Source of the DNA: CAZKAP01 sp964552195
GTDB lineage: Bacteria; Bacteroidota; Bacteroidia; Flavobacteriales; Flavobacteriaceae
Assembly (NCBI GenBank): GCA_964552195.1
Contig: CAZKFM010000004.1
Span: forward strand, 62,001 to 126,000
Reading direction: 5' to 3'
DNA length: 64,000 nucleotides
Below, piece after piece: positions 8,336-17,640 of this stretch; the first letter of the stretch is position 1, and each line of letters begins with the position of its first letter. A model generated the notes under the pieces. That model did no database searches. It was not told the origin of the DNA and saw nothing but the letters and a program-made list of their open reading frames with translations. A program made the position numbers and the translations under genes.

Positions 8336-9154
8336 TCATACCGACACCTCAAAGGTACGCAGCGCATCGTTTAATGAGGTTTTCTTGTCCGTGCTTTCCT
8401 TCCGCTTACCGATGACCAGGGCACAGGGAACCTGATACGAGCCCGCCGGAAATTCCTTGGTATAGCTGCCTGGGATGACCACGGATCGCGCCGGAATTCG
8501 CCCCTTGTATTCGACAGCTTGTTCTCCGCTGACGTCTATGATACGGGTTGAGGCGGTCAGTACCACGTTGGCTCCGAGTACCGCTTCTTTTTCAATGCGT
8601 ACCCCTTCTACGACTATGGAACGCGAGCCCACGAAGACGTCGTCTTCTACAATCACGGGAGAGGCCTGTATGGGTTCCAGTACACCGCCCAGGCCAACTC
8701 CTCCGCTGAGATGAACGTTCTTCCCTACCTGGGCACAACTGCCCACTGTCGCCCAGGTATCGACCAGTGTGCCTTTGTCTACATAGGCTCCGATGTTCAC
8801 ATAACTGGGCATGAGTATAACTTCCCGACTGATATAGCTTCCGTACCGGGCTACGGCATGGGGAACTACGCGAATGCCCTGCTCGCGGTAATTCTTTTTC
8901 AACGGAATTTTATCGTGGAATTCCAGGATGCCGGCTTCCATGACCTCCATCTGCCGCAGGGGGAAATACAAAATAACTGCTTTCTTCACCCATTCGTTGG
9001 TTACCCAACTTCCCTCTGCTGACGGTTCGGAAACCCGGATTTTTCCCTGGTCGAGGTTTTCCACGACTTCCTCTACAGCCTCCCGGACCCGGGGTTCTTT
9101 AAGCAATTCGCGGTTATCCCAGGCCTCTTCTATGGTGTGTTGTAACTCTTTCAT
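8336..9154 (-). CDS. dapD: Tetrahydrodipicolinate N-succinyltransferase
   Basis: Transfers succinyl from succinyl-CoA to tetrahydrodipicolinate in lysine and meso-diaminopimelate synthesis, so it feeds peptidoglycan assembly. The 272 residues match the family length. An N-terminal helical domain (MKELQHTIEEAWDNRELL) is followed by left-handed beta-helix hexapeptide repeats, seen in GAYVDKGTLVDTWATVGSCA and GVGLGGVLEP. The ATG at 9154 is chosen because it starts the conserved N-terminal helix; earlier in-frame codons encode non-conserved sequence. It is divergent from ruvX. Confidence 0.95.
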   Translation of the reverse strand: MKELQHTIEEAWDNRELLKEPRVREAVEEVVENLDQGKIRVSEPSAEGSWVTNEWVKKAVILYFPLRQMEVMEAGILEFHDKIPLKKNYREQGIRVVPHAVARYGSYISREVILMPSYVNIGAYVDKGTLVDTWATVGSCAQVGKNVHLSGGVGLGGVLEPIQASPVIVEDDVFVGSRSIVVEGVRIEKEAVLGANVVLTASTRIIDVSGEQAVEYKGRIPARSVVIPGSYTKEFPAGSYQVPCALVIGKRKESTDKKTSLNDALRTFEVSV

Positions 9155-9169
9155 ATCAGCTTTTCCCGG

Positions 9170-9177
9170 CAAAGATA
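9170..9177 (-). promoter_or_regulatory. -7 promoter element for dapD
   Basis: The complement reads TATCTTTG, an exact TAnnTTTG match 15 bases before the dapD ATG. Confidence 0.5.
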
Positions 9178-9315
9178 TGGGCATTCCTCCTAAACATAAC
9201 CCCTGGCACGCCAAATACCCTACCAGATTGGGGAAGAAATGTCATTCCGATTACTCCTTAACCGGTGGTTTGGAAGAAGTCAGTGGATACGGGTTCAGGA
9301 CTGACTGGACTGCTG

Positions 9316-9323
9316 TATTTTTG
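9316..9323 (+). promoter_or_regulatory. -7 promoter element for ruvX
   Basis: Reads TATTTTTG. It lies only 4 bases before the preferred GTG start of ruvX, so transcription would begin almost at the start codon. Confidence 0.45.
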
Positions 9324-9327
9324 TGAG

Positions 9328-9756
9328 GTGTTTACAAACAGCAAGCCTGCAATGGGACTGGATATAGGGGCAAAGCGAACTGGGATTGCGATCAGCGACC
9401 CGAGGCGCACCATTGCCTCGCCCATGGATACTGTACCGACTACCGACCTGCTCTCCTTCTTGGAAGGAGTAATGGCAGCGCATGGAGGCGTGGAGTTTGT
9501 CGTAGTGGGAGAGCCTAAACAGATGGACGGTACTCCTTCGGAATCCGAACCGGTGATTCTAAAGGTCATAGAAAATATTAGAAAACGCTGGCCAGAGCTG
9601 AACATCTTTCGTCAGGATGAGCGGTTCACCTCGAAGATGGCCTCACGCACTCTGGTGGACATGGGTGTACCACGGAAAAAACGACGCAGCCGGGAACTCC
9701 TCGATCAGATATCTGCTGCCTACATTTTACAGGGGTATCTGGATCGTAGGGTTTAG
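9328..9756 (+). CDS. ruvX: Pre-16S rRNA nuclease / Holliday-junction resolvase-like YqgF
   Basis: An RNase H-fold nuclease of the YqgF family, which trims the 5' end of 16S rRNA precursors. MGLDIGAKRTGIAISDP is the first strand with its catalytic Asp. VVVGEPKQMDG and the FRQDERFTSKMA acidic motif follow, and the last Asp is in LLDQISAAYIL. A GTG start at 9328 gives 142 residues and keeps the first beta strand (KPAMGLDIG); the ATG at 9352 would cut into that strand. It reads into def 66 bases downstream. Confidence 0.88.
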   Translation: MFTNSKPAMGLDIGAKRTGIAISDPRRTIASPMDTVPTTDLLSFLEGVMAAHGGVEFVVVGEPKQMDGTPSESEPVILKVIENIRKRWPELNIFRQDERFTSKMASRTLVDMGVPRKKRRSRELLDQISAAYILQGYLDRRV

Positions 9757-9822
9757 GCTGAGTCTTCAGGTATTTGCCTGATATGTTGTTTCTTTGCAGG
9801 CTTCAGAGACGATTTTTAGATT

Positions 9823-10413
9823 ATGGTCCTACCAATAGTGGCATATGGAGATCCCGTACTAAAACGGGTGGCTTCCGAAATACCGGAGGATTACGAAGGC
9901 CTGCAGGGGTTGATCGCTGACATGTGGGAGACCATGTACAACGCCCAGGGACTGGGCCTTGCAGCCCCACAGATTGGTCGTTCGCTGAGACTTTTTGTAA
10001 TCGATACGGCGCCCTTGGCTGATGACGAGGAATTAAACGAGGAGGAAAAGCTTCGCCTGAAATCATTCAAACGGGCTTTTATCAATGCGCGACTGACCGG
10101 AGAGCAGGGGGAAAACTGGGATTTCAATGAAGGCTGCCTGAGCATACCGGATATACGGGAAGATGTGAGCCGTAGATCGGAGATTGAAATGGAATATCAG
10201 GACGAAGAGTTCAAATGGAAGCGGGAGATATTCAGCGGTTTGATGGCTCGTGTGATTCAGCACGAGTACGACCATATCGAGGGAGTACTGTTTACGGACC
10301 ATCTCTCGCCCCTCAAGAGGCGTCTGCTCAAGGGCAGGCTGGATAAAATCTCCAGGGGCCGTATTCAGGTGGACTACCGGATGAAGTTCCCAAACCTTAA
10401 AAAAGTAAGGTAG
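9823..10413 (+). CDS. def: Peptide deformylase
   Basis: Removes the formyl group from the N-terminal Met of nascent proteins. All three signature motifs are present: GLGLAAPQIG, EGCLSIP (metal-binding Cys) and QHEYDH (HExxH-type His ligands). At 196 residues it is longer than the shortest deformylases because of an acidic insertion (ADDEELNEEEKLRLKSF) between motifs 1 and 2, common in Bacteroidota. It lies between ruvX and the DUF5606 gene. Confidence 0.96.
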   Translation: MVLPIVAYGDPVLKRVASEIPEDYEGLQGLIADMWETMYNAQGLGLAAPQIGRSLRLFVIDTAPLADDEELNEEEKLRLKSFKRAFINARLTGEQGENWDFNEGCLSIPDIREDVSRRSEIEMEYQDEEFKWKREIFSGLMARVIQHEYDHIEGVLFTDHLSPLKRRLLKGRLDKISRGRIQVDYRMKFPNLKKVR

Positions 10414-10467
10414 TCGTCTGTATTTTGGTATGCTTCTTATAATTTTAGGCCTGAATTAAAAGAGTTC

Positions 10468-10968
10468 ATGAGTCTGGAGAAAATCTTATCCATTAGTGGA
10501 AAACCCGGTTTGTACCGGATGCTCACTCAAACCCGTACCGGATTAGTAGCCGAATCCCTTCTGGACGGCAAACGGATTTCGGTGGGTCTTAGGCACAATG
10601 TGAGTCTGTTATCGGAAATTTCCATTTTTACTCTGCAGGACGAAGTGCCGCTGAGGGAAGTATTCCTGAAAATTCAGGCCAAAGAAGAAGGAAAACCCTC
10701 CGGTATCAGTCCTAAGGCGTCCAAAGATGAACTCGAGGAATACTTCTTCGAAATACTTCCCGAGTACGATGAGGATAGGGTGTATACCAGTCACATCTCC
10801 AAGATTATCAAATGGTACAATCTCCTTGTGGACAAGGGTATAACGGACTTTTCAGATTCGGAAGATCAGACGGACGAGCCCGATGGCAGTCCGGAAAGTG
10901 ATGAAACAACCCATCCTGAAGAGCCGGATTCCACAGAGGGCGGATTGGATAAAAAGGAAGAAGAATAG
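10468..10968 (+). CDS. DUF5606 family protein
   Basis: A 166-residue protein of the Bacteroidota-restricted DUF5606 family. The conserved N-terminal part starts MSLEKILSISGKPGLYRM and continues through RVYTSHISKIIKWYNLL. The last 35 residues are strongly acidic and probably disordered (DQTDEPDGSPESDETTHPEE). It has no signal peptide or membrane segment, so it should be cytoplasmic. It follows def by 54 bases and is likely in the same operon. Its function is unknown; the SH3-like look of the N-terminus is only an impression. Confidence 0.8.
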   Translation: MSLEKILSISGKPGLYRMLTQTRTGLVAESLLDGKRISVGLRHNVSLLSEISIFTLQDEVPLREVFLKIQAKEEGKPSGISPKASKDELEEYFFEILPEYDEDRVYTSHISKIIKWYNLLVDKGITDFSDSEDQTDEPDGSPESDETTHPEEPDSTEGGLDKKEEE

Positions 10969-10986
10969 CGCCGGGAGGCCACGCGC

Positions 10987-12594
10987 CTACTTCCAGTCCA
11001 CTGCAGGACTGCGATAGAAATCTATACCGTCCTGTTCCAGGAAGGGCTGCATGCCAAGGAGTCTCGATGTAAAGGAGTCAAAGTCTCTATGCGACCTCGG
11101 GGTCCAGCCCAGTTCAGCATAGGCCAGTAGGCGCGGAAAGGCCAGGTATTCCATTTCGTCAGGATTGCTGATGGTCTCTGACCATAGGGGCGCTTCAATG
11201 CCCAGGATTAATGACCTGTTTTCCGGAAATTCCTCTTCGGGATTCCAGGCATATACCGAATCCAGGGTGATATATCCAGCCCAGTTCAATCCGAACCTGG
11301 ACTGCTCATTGTATTTCATGTCGAGGTAGGCCTTGTTGGCGGGTGAAAGAACCACTCGGGCTCCCTTCTCGAACGCCCGATATGCGTGTTCTGGTTTCCA
11401 GTAGAGCCAGTGCTGTACAATAGAGGTACTATCGACCCTGGCTACGGAGATATCCCCCCAGCCCATGATTCTCAGCTTTCTGTCGTCTGCCAGCTCCCGA
11501 ACCCGGTTCAGGAAGTACAGGTAATCGACTTTAGAGGTCGCCTCGCTCTCGTCACCGCCTATATGAACTATTCGCGCAGGCAGCAAGGGGCCCACTTCGT
11601 CAAACAGGTCTCCCACGAAACGATAGGTAAACTCGTTACGCGTATCCAGGCTGCTGAACCCGACCCGGGTGCCGGTGTATATTTTTGGAGGTCGGAGGGT
11701 TCCGTTCAATTCCGGATAGCTGGCCACCGCCGCCTGAGTGTGTCCGGGCATATCAAATTCGGGTATGAGTTCAATCCCGCGATCGGCTGCATAGTTCACC
11801 AGTTCCCTGAACTCTTCCTGGGTGTAGAAGCCTCCGGGAGTCCCTCCAACTTCCGAAGCTCCCCCAATGTCGGTGAGCCTTGGCCACTTTTTTATTTCCA
11901 GCCTCCAGCCCTGGTCGTCCGACAGGTGAAGATGCAGGCGGTTCATCTTGTAGAAGGCCAGCTGGTCAATCAGTTTCCGGACTTCGCCAGCTTCGAAAAA
12001 ATGTCGGGCCACATCCAGCATCATGCCCCGGTATTCCCAGTTGGGGTAGTCCACTATACTTCCTGTAGGAATCAGATAGATGGGGTGGTCTGCTAAGGTG
12101 TTATTCGGTTGGTGCGGAACCAGCTGCTTCAGGGTTTGCATGCCCCTGAGGAGCCCGTTTTCGCTGGTGCCAAGCAGTATAATGCTGTCGGGATAGGCGT
12201 GCAGCTCATAACCCTCTGGGTTTGCCGTGGATAAATCTCGATCGAGACGGAGTTCGATTCGTCTGTCTATGGGTGCTGGTTGCCAAAACAACAGCTTGTT
12301 TCGAACGGGAGCCTCACCGGCTTGCAGTTTCCATCCGGTGCTTTCGTAGAGCAACCGGGACAGTTGATCGCTTAGGTTTTTTGATCCCGGAATCCGGTTG
12401 GATACCGAAAGCCGTACCAGGCTGTCGAGTCCGAAACTACCGGGAGCAGCCTTTACGCTTACCGGTAGAGGAAGAAGGGGGACCGCTTCCAGATCGAGTT
12501 CCGGAAATGATGGGGTCTTTGTTTCCGTGTAGCACGAAGTAAAGAATAGACCCGCAATGCATAGCAGGGCCTTGGTCAGAGCTGTCTTTCGCAT
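10987..12594 (-). CDS. Beta-N-acetylhexosaminidase lipoprotein (GH20)
   Basis: Cleaves terminal GlcNAc or GalNAc from glycans such as chitooligosaccharides or glycoproteins. A lipoprotein signal ends in LFFTSC (Cys21), so the enzyme should be anchored in an envelope membrane. The GH20b-type N-domain spans about residues 35-175. The TIM barrel follows from about 185, with HLHLSDDQGWRLEI and the catalytic pair in HIGGDE (Asp348-Glu349). The 535 residues are normal for the family. It starts 3 bases after the M14 peptidase stop, so the two are cotranscribed, suggesting joint breakdown of glycoprotein or cell-wall material (inferred). Confidence 0.92.
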   Translation of the reverse strand: MRKTALTKALLCIAGLFFTSCYTETKTPSFPELDLEAVPLLPLPVSVKAAPGSFGLDSLVRLSVSNRIPGSKNLSDQLSRLLYESTGWKLQAGEAPVRNKLLFWQPAPIDRRIELRLDRDLSTANPEGYELHAYPDSIILLGTSENGLLRGMQTLKQLVPHQPNNTLADHPIYLIPTGSIVDYPNWEYRGMMLDVARHFFEAGEVRKLIDQLAFYKMNRLHLHLSDDQGWRLEIKKWPRLTDIGGASEVGGTPGGFYTQEEFRELVNYAADRGIELIPEFDMPGHTQAAVASYPELNGTLRPPKIYTGTRVGFSSLDTRNEFTYRFVGDLFDEVGPLLPARIVHIGGDESEATSKVDYLYFLNRVRELADDRKLRIMGWGDISVARVDSTSIVQHWLYWKPEHAYRAFEKGARVVLSPANKAYLDMKYNEQSRFGLNWAGYITLDSVYAWNPEEEFPENRSLILGIEAPLWSETISNPDEMEYLAFPRLLAYAELGWTPRSHRDFDSFTSRLLGMQPFLEQDGIDFYRSPAVDWK

Positions 12595-12597
12595 GAT

Positions 12598-15087
12598 CTA
12601 AAAGTTTCCGAATAAGGCATTGGCGACAAAAAGTTTTCCTTCCTCCCAGAATCCACGGAATAGGGGGTTGTCGGCAAAGTAAACCACTTCTCCGGAACCG
12701 ATGACCTGGACTCCAATGGAGAGCGAGTGTACGATGTGCTCCTGGGCTTTATATCCGGCAAAACCGGTCAGAGGCCTGCCGTTTTCGCCCATGCGGGCTA
12801 CATTTCCTGTGGAGAGCGGTTCATAAGCTTCTCCGTTGAGTTTAAGGGTGACATACTCCTCATCGTATCCGTAGGCCAGCGGATGGGTTGGGTCGATTTC
12901 CACAGGAAACAGAGCTCCAGTGATCTGGTAGGCCAGATTCTGGCGTTCGATGCGGTCGTAAGACACACGGTTGTCCTCCTTGCCGCCATTATAAGTCTTC
13001 CGGCTCAGCTCAAAGGGATCGTTACCTGCCAAAAAGCGAACGGCCCTGCCCAAGGCGATAAGCCGACCACCCGATCGGATCCATCGTTCGAGCCGTTCCC
13101 TGACCCTAGTATCGAGGAACTCCCTGTAATTACCTGGCGGAAGTATGAGTACCTGATAGGAACTGAGATTGACCCGGTCGAAGTATGAGGCATCGAGCAC
13201 TGTAACCGGATATTCCAAATCCCTTTCGAGGAAATGCCAGACCTCACCAAATCCCTGAGGCCGTGTTGAAGCGCCTGACAGCAACGCCACTCTGGGGGCA
13301 TTCAGGGAAGTGATGGCCGAGGATCCCAGATCCGGACCCAGTTGGGGTCTTCCTGAAGGCAGTACATGGAGTGATTGAGCCTTCTCCCGGCTGATTTTTA
13401 GAAGAGTTTCTCGGGCATTTGAATGTTCCTGATCCCGTTCCAGGTAGATGACGCTACCCCTGCCAAAGGTGTCTCCTCCATAGGAAATGGGCTCCGAAGT
13501 CCTCCTCAGTTTTATGCCTTCTCTTAGTAGAGCCGATAACCAGCTGCCATCGGCTATACTCTCCCAATCGGCAATATATCCCAGGTCCGTGCTACCAGAA
13601 TCTATACGGCTATGCCGACGGTCCCATTCCTCAACCTCTTTTACCGCGAGCCTGCTCAGATTTCTGGGAATCTCATTGAGCGCCCACGCCTCCAGGCCAT
13701 AGGCAAAGGGCAGTGACCAGGAAGTAATGTCGTAAGTCAGCGAATCCACCACCAGGGTCCTGGGCTCAAACAGTGCCTTGATCAGCCGACTTTTGGGTTG
13801 CCGCGCACTCAGAATCCAGGTCTTGTCATCCAATGTCACCGTTTGGTTTCTCTGTTCCCTGTAATTATACCCTTTCGCGGTTTCACCCGGGGAGACAGCC
13901 ACCTCTACTCCGTGGGCATTGAGCAGTCGTCCGAGGCGGGCCAGCTTGTCCGGATGCCCCTTGAGCACATAGGCCTGATCTTTCAGCGGAGCCTCCCTGA
14001 AATACTTCCGGAATTGAGCGTTTAGCCGTTCGACATTCCTGGAGGCTACTTCCAGGGTAGATATGCCGCTGGTCAAATGGTGCTGAATGCGATCGCGCAG
14101 GGTAAGGGTATCTCCGGTCTGGGTATAGACGGATAGTCCCGCCTCACCGCTGCCACCCTGCTCATAAGTCATGCCTATCGCCCCATTGAACATGGGATAG
14201 GTGTCCCCATAGCCCGGATACAGCAGGTCGAATCGTTCGCTAGTGAAATACAGCCATCCATTGCGGTCGAAATACCTAGAGTGATTCCGCGCGATTTCTT
14301 CCTGGAAACTCCTTTGAAAAGCGGTTATAACCTCATGGTAAGGTTCTGATGCCGGTGCGAAATAATACGGACTATCTATGTCCTGTTCGTGGAAATCCAC
14401 ATGGATATGCGGCATCCATCGCTGATATTCCCTGAGCCGGAATTTGCTTTCCTGTTGAGTAAGCCAAACCCAGTCCCTGTTCAGATCGAACATGTAATGG
14501 TTGGTTCGTCCTCCTGGCCAGTTCTGTCGGTGCTCACGACTGTTGCGGTCCGGCTGTTCTCTGAGGTTTCGGTACTGACGAAACCACTGAACATACCGTT
14601 CTCTGCCGTCTGGGTTCAGGCAGGGATCGATACGGACTACCACATTCTCCAATAGTTCTTTACGTTCGCTGAGCAAGACATAGGCCATGATCAGTGCCGT
14701 TTCCGTGCCTACGCTTTCGTCTCCGTGTACGTTGTAGCTCAGCCAGACTATAGCCTTACCGGAGTCTGAATCGTCGGTTATCGAGCCCAGGTGACGGTTG
14801 CGTATTCCTTCCAGGTCGGACATATTCTCTTTACTGCTCAAGGTGGCAATGACCAGTGGACGGCCTTCGTAAGTCTCTCCTAGGGTATCGAGCTGGACCA
14901 TGCCTGCAGTGCTTCGCTGCAGGTAGTCGAAGTAGCGAAGGGCGTCGCGGTGCTCCGTAAAGCTTGTACCCAATTCATACCCGAGGAATTCCGAAGGTTC
15001 TTTCAATGTGATTTGTCCCGTTAACAAGGGGGGAAGAAGGGTGCCTGTTAGCAGCACCAACAGGAGGAGACATCGAATCCGACTCAT
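12598..15087 (-). CDS. Secreted M14-family zinc carboxypeptidase
   Basis: An 829-residue exported metallopeptidase. The N-terminus has a signal peptide (SRIRCLLLLVLLTG...). The M14 domain carries the zinc pair in HGDES (His121, Glu124), the substrate-binding NPDGRERY, and a later DFHEQD whose His is the probable third ligand (about 233). The C-terminal half contains a class I amidotransferase-like beta/alpha region (QVLILPPGNYREFLD, GGRLIALG), a layout seen in large Bacteroidota M14 proteins. Whether it acts on protein or peptidoglycan peptides is not shown. It is the first gene of a two-gene operon with the GH20 gene and is divergent from bshC. Confidence 0.88.
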   Translation of the reverse strand: MSRIRCLLLLVLLTGTLLPPLLTGQITLKEPSEFLGYELGTSFTEHRDALRYFDYLQRSTAGMVQLDTLGETYEGRPLVIATLSSKENMSDLEGIRNRHLGSITDDSDSGKAIVWLSYNVHGDESVGTETALIMAYVLLSERKELLENVVVRIDPCLNPDGRERYVQWFRQYRNLREQPDRNSREHRQNWPGGRTNHYMFDLNRDWVWLTQQESKFRLREYQRWMPHIHVDFHEQDIDSPYYFAPASEPYHEVITAFQRSFQEEIARNHSRYFDRNGWLYFTSERFDLLYPGYGDTYPMFNGAIGMTYEQGGSGEAGLSVYTQTGDTLTLRDRIQHHLTSGISTLEVASRNVERLNAQFRKYFREAPLKDQAYVLKGHPDKLARLGRLLNAHGVEVAVSPGETAKGYNYREQRNQTVTLDDKTWILSARQPKSRLIKALFEPRTLVVDSLTYDITSWSLPFAYGLEAWALNEIPRNLSRLAVKEVEEWDRRHSRIDSGSTDLGYIADWESIADGSWLSALLREGIKLRRTSEPISYGGDTFGRGSVIYLERDQEHSNARETLLKISREKAQSLHVLPSGRPQLGPDLGSSAITSLNAPRVALLSGASTRPQGFGEVWHFLERDLEYPVTVLDASYFDRVNLSSYQVLILPPGNYREFLDTRVRERLERWIRSGGRLIALGRAVRFLAGNDPFELSRKTYNGGKEDNRVSYDRIERQNLAYQITGALFPVEIDPTHPLAYGYDEEYVTLKLNGEAYEPLSTGNVARMGENGRPLTGFAGYKAQEHIVHSLSIGVQVIGSGEVVYFADNPLFRGFWEEGKLFVANALFGNF

Positions 15088-15153
15088 AAATTAGATGGGT
15101 AATGACTGATGGCAAATAACGAATTTTTAATCGAATGCAGGATTTACATTTAG

Positions 15154-15161
15154 TATTTTTG
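15154..15161 (+). promoter_or_regulatory. -7 promoter element for bshC
   Basis: Reads TATTTTTG, an exact TAnnTTTG match, 13 bases before the bshC ATG. Confidence 0.5.
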
Positions 15162-15174
15162 CCCCTTTCCAATT

Positions 15175-16782
15175 ATGCATTCGGCCAGGGTTCCATTTCG
15201 AAATACCGGATATTTCAGTGATCTCATCTGCGATTACTGGGAGGGAGATCCCGCACTGTGTCCGTTTTATAATCTGCCTCCGAACTGGGATTCTTTCGCT
15301 CTGCAAATGGAGCAAAAGGCGGAAGCCTACTCGAGCAGGCAACGGGAACTGCTGGTGGAGGCCCTTAACCAGCAATATCGTGGACTGGACGACGTCTCCA
15401 GGGTTAAAACGGCCATCCATTCACTCAAGGAAGAGCATGCGTTTACGGTGGTTACCGGCCATCAGCTCAATCTGTTTACGGGACCTCTGTATTTCCTGTA
15501 TAAAATACTGGCATGCATCAACACGGCAGAAGAACTGGGGAGGAGGTATCCGGATCGGATCTTTGTCCCGGTCTACTGGATGGCCACAGAGGATCATGAT
15601 TTCGATGAAATCAATTTTTTCCGAAACGGAGAACTCAAACTCAGTTGGGAGCGCAAGGCAGGCGGTGCCGTGGGACGATTGGATACGAGCGGATTGGAAG
15701 AAGTAGCCCGGGTATTTGACCAGCAGCTGGGAAAGGGGAGCAACTCCGAGGAACTTCGTGAGCTTTTCCGTAAAGCTTACCTCGGATCCGAAAGCCTGGG
15801 GGAAGCCCATCGCAAACTCGTCCATGAGCTCTTCGGATCGTATGGTCTGGTCTGTATTGATGGGGACGACCCGAAGTTAAAGCACATGGCAGGAGACCTA
15901 TTCTCCAGGGATATCAGGGAAGGAATCAGCTTCCGGAATGCCACGGCTGATTCCAAAACACTTAGCTCGCTCCGTGTAGGATACAAGTCTCAGGCCTTCC
16001 CGCGGGATGTCAACTTTTTCTACCTTACCGGCAGTCAGCGCAGGCGTTTTGTCCACCAACGACACTATTATGAGTTGTCCGAAGGCAGCGAAACCTGGAC
16101 GGCTAAAGAACTCCTCAATGAAATCAGTACACAGCCCGAAAGGTTCTCGCCTAATGTGATCATGCGTCCCTTGTACCAGGAGTGCATACTTCCCAACCTG
16201 GCCTACATTGGGGGAGGAGGTGAACTGGCCTACTGGTTGCAGCTCAGGGGAACATTCGGAGAGCACCGGATTCCTATGCCCATATTGCTCCTGCGGCCCT
16301 CTCTTTTACTCCTGGAGTCCAAGATAGCTGATAAACTTGAGCGCCTGGGTATAGTCCCCTCAGATCTGTTTCTTGGGGAGAATGAATGGATTAATCGTCG
16401 CATTCGGCAAATTTCAAATATCGACCTCGATTTTTCTCCATTGCAGGAGCGACTCAGGCAGCAGTTCGAGTACATGTATGAACTGGCGGAACAAACGGAT
16501 CCTACTTTCCTCAAGGCCGTCAAGGCGCAGGAAGTTCGGCAGCTCAAAGGGCTGGAAAAGCTGGAGAAGCGATTGCTGCTGGCCCAGAGGCGAAAGCTGT
16601 CCGATGAAGTGTCCCGACTTTCCAGCCTTCATCAAATGGTATTTCCGGGCGGTTCCCTGCAGGAGCGGAGCCAGAATTTTTCGGTCTACTATCGGATGAT
16701 GGGAAAAGAGCTCATTCCCTTTCTGAAGGAGCGCTTGCCGGCCATACCCGATGAATTTCAGATCGAAATACTGCCGGTCTGA
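15175..16782 (+). CDS. bshC: Bacillithiol biosynthesis cysteine-adding enzyme
   Basis: Joins Cys to GlcN-malate in the last step of bacillithiol synthesis, the low-molecular-weight thiol of many Firmicutes and Bacteroidota. The 535 residues show the family's core Rossmann-like motifs: VTGHQLNLFTGPLYFLYKI at about 94-112 and YWMATEDHDFDEINFF near 135. The C-terminal region (from about residue 420) is a long coiled coil (QQFEYMYELAEQ, LKGLEKLEKRLL), also typical. No bshA or bshB is in the window. Confidence 0.93.
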   Translation: MHSARVPFRNTGYFSDLICDYWEGDPALCPFYNLPPNWDSFALQMEQKAEAYSSRQRELLVEALNQQYRGLDDVSRVKTAIHSLKEEHAFTVVTGHQLNLFTGPLYFLYKILACINTAEELGRRYPDRIFVPVYWMATEDHDFDEINFFRNGELKLSWERKAGGAVGRLDTSGLEEVARVFDQQLGKGSNSEELRELFRKAYLGSESLGEAHRKLVHELFGSYGLVCIDGDDPKLKHMAGDLFSRDIREGISFRNATADSKTLSSLRVGYKSQAFPRDVNFFYLTGSQRRRFVHQRHYYELSEGSETWTAKELLNEISTQPERFSPNVIMRPLYQECILPNLAYIGGGGELAYWLQLRGTFGEHRIPMPILLLRPSLLLLESKIADKLERLGIVPSDLFLGENEWINRRIRQISNIDLDFSPLQERLRQQFEYMYELAEQTDPTFLKAVKAQEVRQLKGLEKLEKRLLLAQRRKLSDEVSRLSSLHQMVFPGGSLQERSQNFSVYYRMMGKELIPFLKERLPAIPDEFQIEILPV

Positions 16783-16792
16783 AAATGGCAGT

Positions 16793-17356
16793 CTAGGACT
16801 GCACGCGGGTACCCCTCCAGGATTCCTTACTTTCTTCGGGCTCAAAGATATAGCGGATATGCCCCTCAGGGTCCAGTTGAAGCACATCCAGGCGTTCCGG
16901 CCGGATCACGACCGGCTGAAAGTAGGTATTTCCCAGGGTTGGGTTTGCACGGTGATTGTGCATGCCTTCTTCGACTATCCTTTCTCCTGGTGGCGAAATC
17001 CCCTGATAGTCCAAATGCGCATGCGGAGGCAGTTCGTTCCATAACCGATCCTGTTCAACGGTATCGGTTATTGCCTCAGCCTGACCATACAGAACCACTT
17101 GTAGTTTCTTTTGAGTATGATAGAACAGGGCGCTTACCCTTGGCATTCTTTGGATCTCCAGCACCTTCGGGCTCCGCTGATCGGTGTAGAACCAGACGTT
17201 CAGAGGATCGGTAATACGGCGCAGAACCACCGTTCGGAGTTTAGGGGTATCGTCGGTCCCGGAGGTAGCCAGATAGAAAAGGCGCATGGGATGTCCCGGC
17301 TGTAGGAGGGCCGATTGAATTTCTAGTCGTATTTCGTTAAAGGTGATCTTCCGCAT
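16793..17356 (-). CDS. Pyridoxamine 5'-phosphate oxidase-family flavoprotein
   Basis: A 187-residue split-barrel protein of the PNPOx-like FMN-binding superfamily. LRTVVLRRITDPLNVWFYTDQRSPKV corresponds to the FMN-binding strands, and LQVVLYGQAEA to the following strand. The C-terminus has the FQPVVIRPERLDVLQLDPEGH segment found in this group. It lacks the full C-terminal dimerisation region of true PdxH, so a role in vitamin B6 synthesis is not assured and a flavin reductase or stress role is possible. Its stop is 10 bases from the end of bshC on the opposite strand. Confidence 0.75.
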   Translation of the reverse strand: MRKITFNEIRLEIQSALLQPGHPMRLFYLATSGTDDTPKLRTVVLRRITDPLNVWFYTDQRSPKVLEIQRMPRVSALFYHTQKKLQVVLYGQAEAITDTVEQDRLWNELPPHAHLDYQGISPPGERIVEEGMHNHRANPTLGNTYFQPVVIRPERLDVLQLDPEGHIRYIFEPEESKESWRGTRVQS

Positions 17357-17453
17357 GCTATTTGGGGCTTTCTCCGTGTAGGGAATTTAATATGAAATTA
17401 ACACTTTCCAGGGTAGGGTAAGACGACCTGTGATTGTTTTAGCAGTGTGTAAA

Positions 17454-17476
17454 CGATCGAACGCTTCGTTCGGTCG
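17454..17476 (+). other. Stem-loop in the bshC-guaA gap, part of a candidate small RNA
   Basis: CGATCGAACG, a CTT loop and CGTTCGGTCG form a 10-pair stem. One pair is G-U if transcribed rightward but would be a C-A mismatch on the other strand, which favours a plus-strand RNA. A strong plus-strand terminator follows 45 bases later, with no plus-strand reading frame of note in between. Confidence 0.45.
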
Positions 17477-17520
17477 ATTGACTTAAAAGTGTTTAGGTTG
17501 GTTTTGATTTATTGCGTTTG

Positions 17521-17554
17521 AAAGTCCGGGGTGGTTCCCGGACTTTCTTTTTTT
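17521..17554 (+). terminator. Strong intrinsic terminator before guaA
   Basis: AAAGTCCGGG and CCCGGACTTT form a perfect 10-pair stem around GTGGTT, followed by C and seven T residues. The orientation is rightward. The nearest plus-strand gene, bshC, ends over 700 bases upstream beyond an oppositely oriented gene, so the terminator more likely ends a short independent transcript. Confidence 0.85.
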
Positions 17555-17629
17555 ACCCAATCGTTTAGCGGTAATGACATGTGCAGGGAAGTGCGGCTGA
17601 AAATACTGTCCAGGCCCGGTCAATTTTGC

Positions 17630-17637
17630 TACTTTTG
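17630..17637 (+). promoter_or_regulatory. -7 promoter element for guaA
   Basis: Reads TACTTTTG, an exact match, ending 3 bases before the guaA ATG at 17641. If used, the message would have little or no 5' leader. Confidence 0.45.
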
Positions 17638-17640
17638 ACC

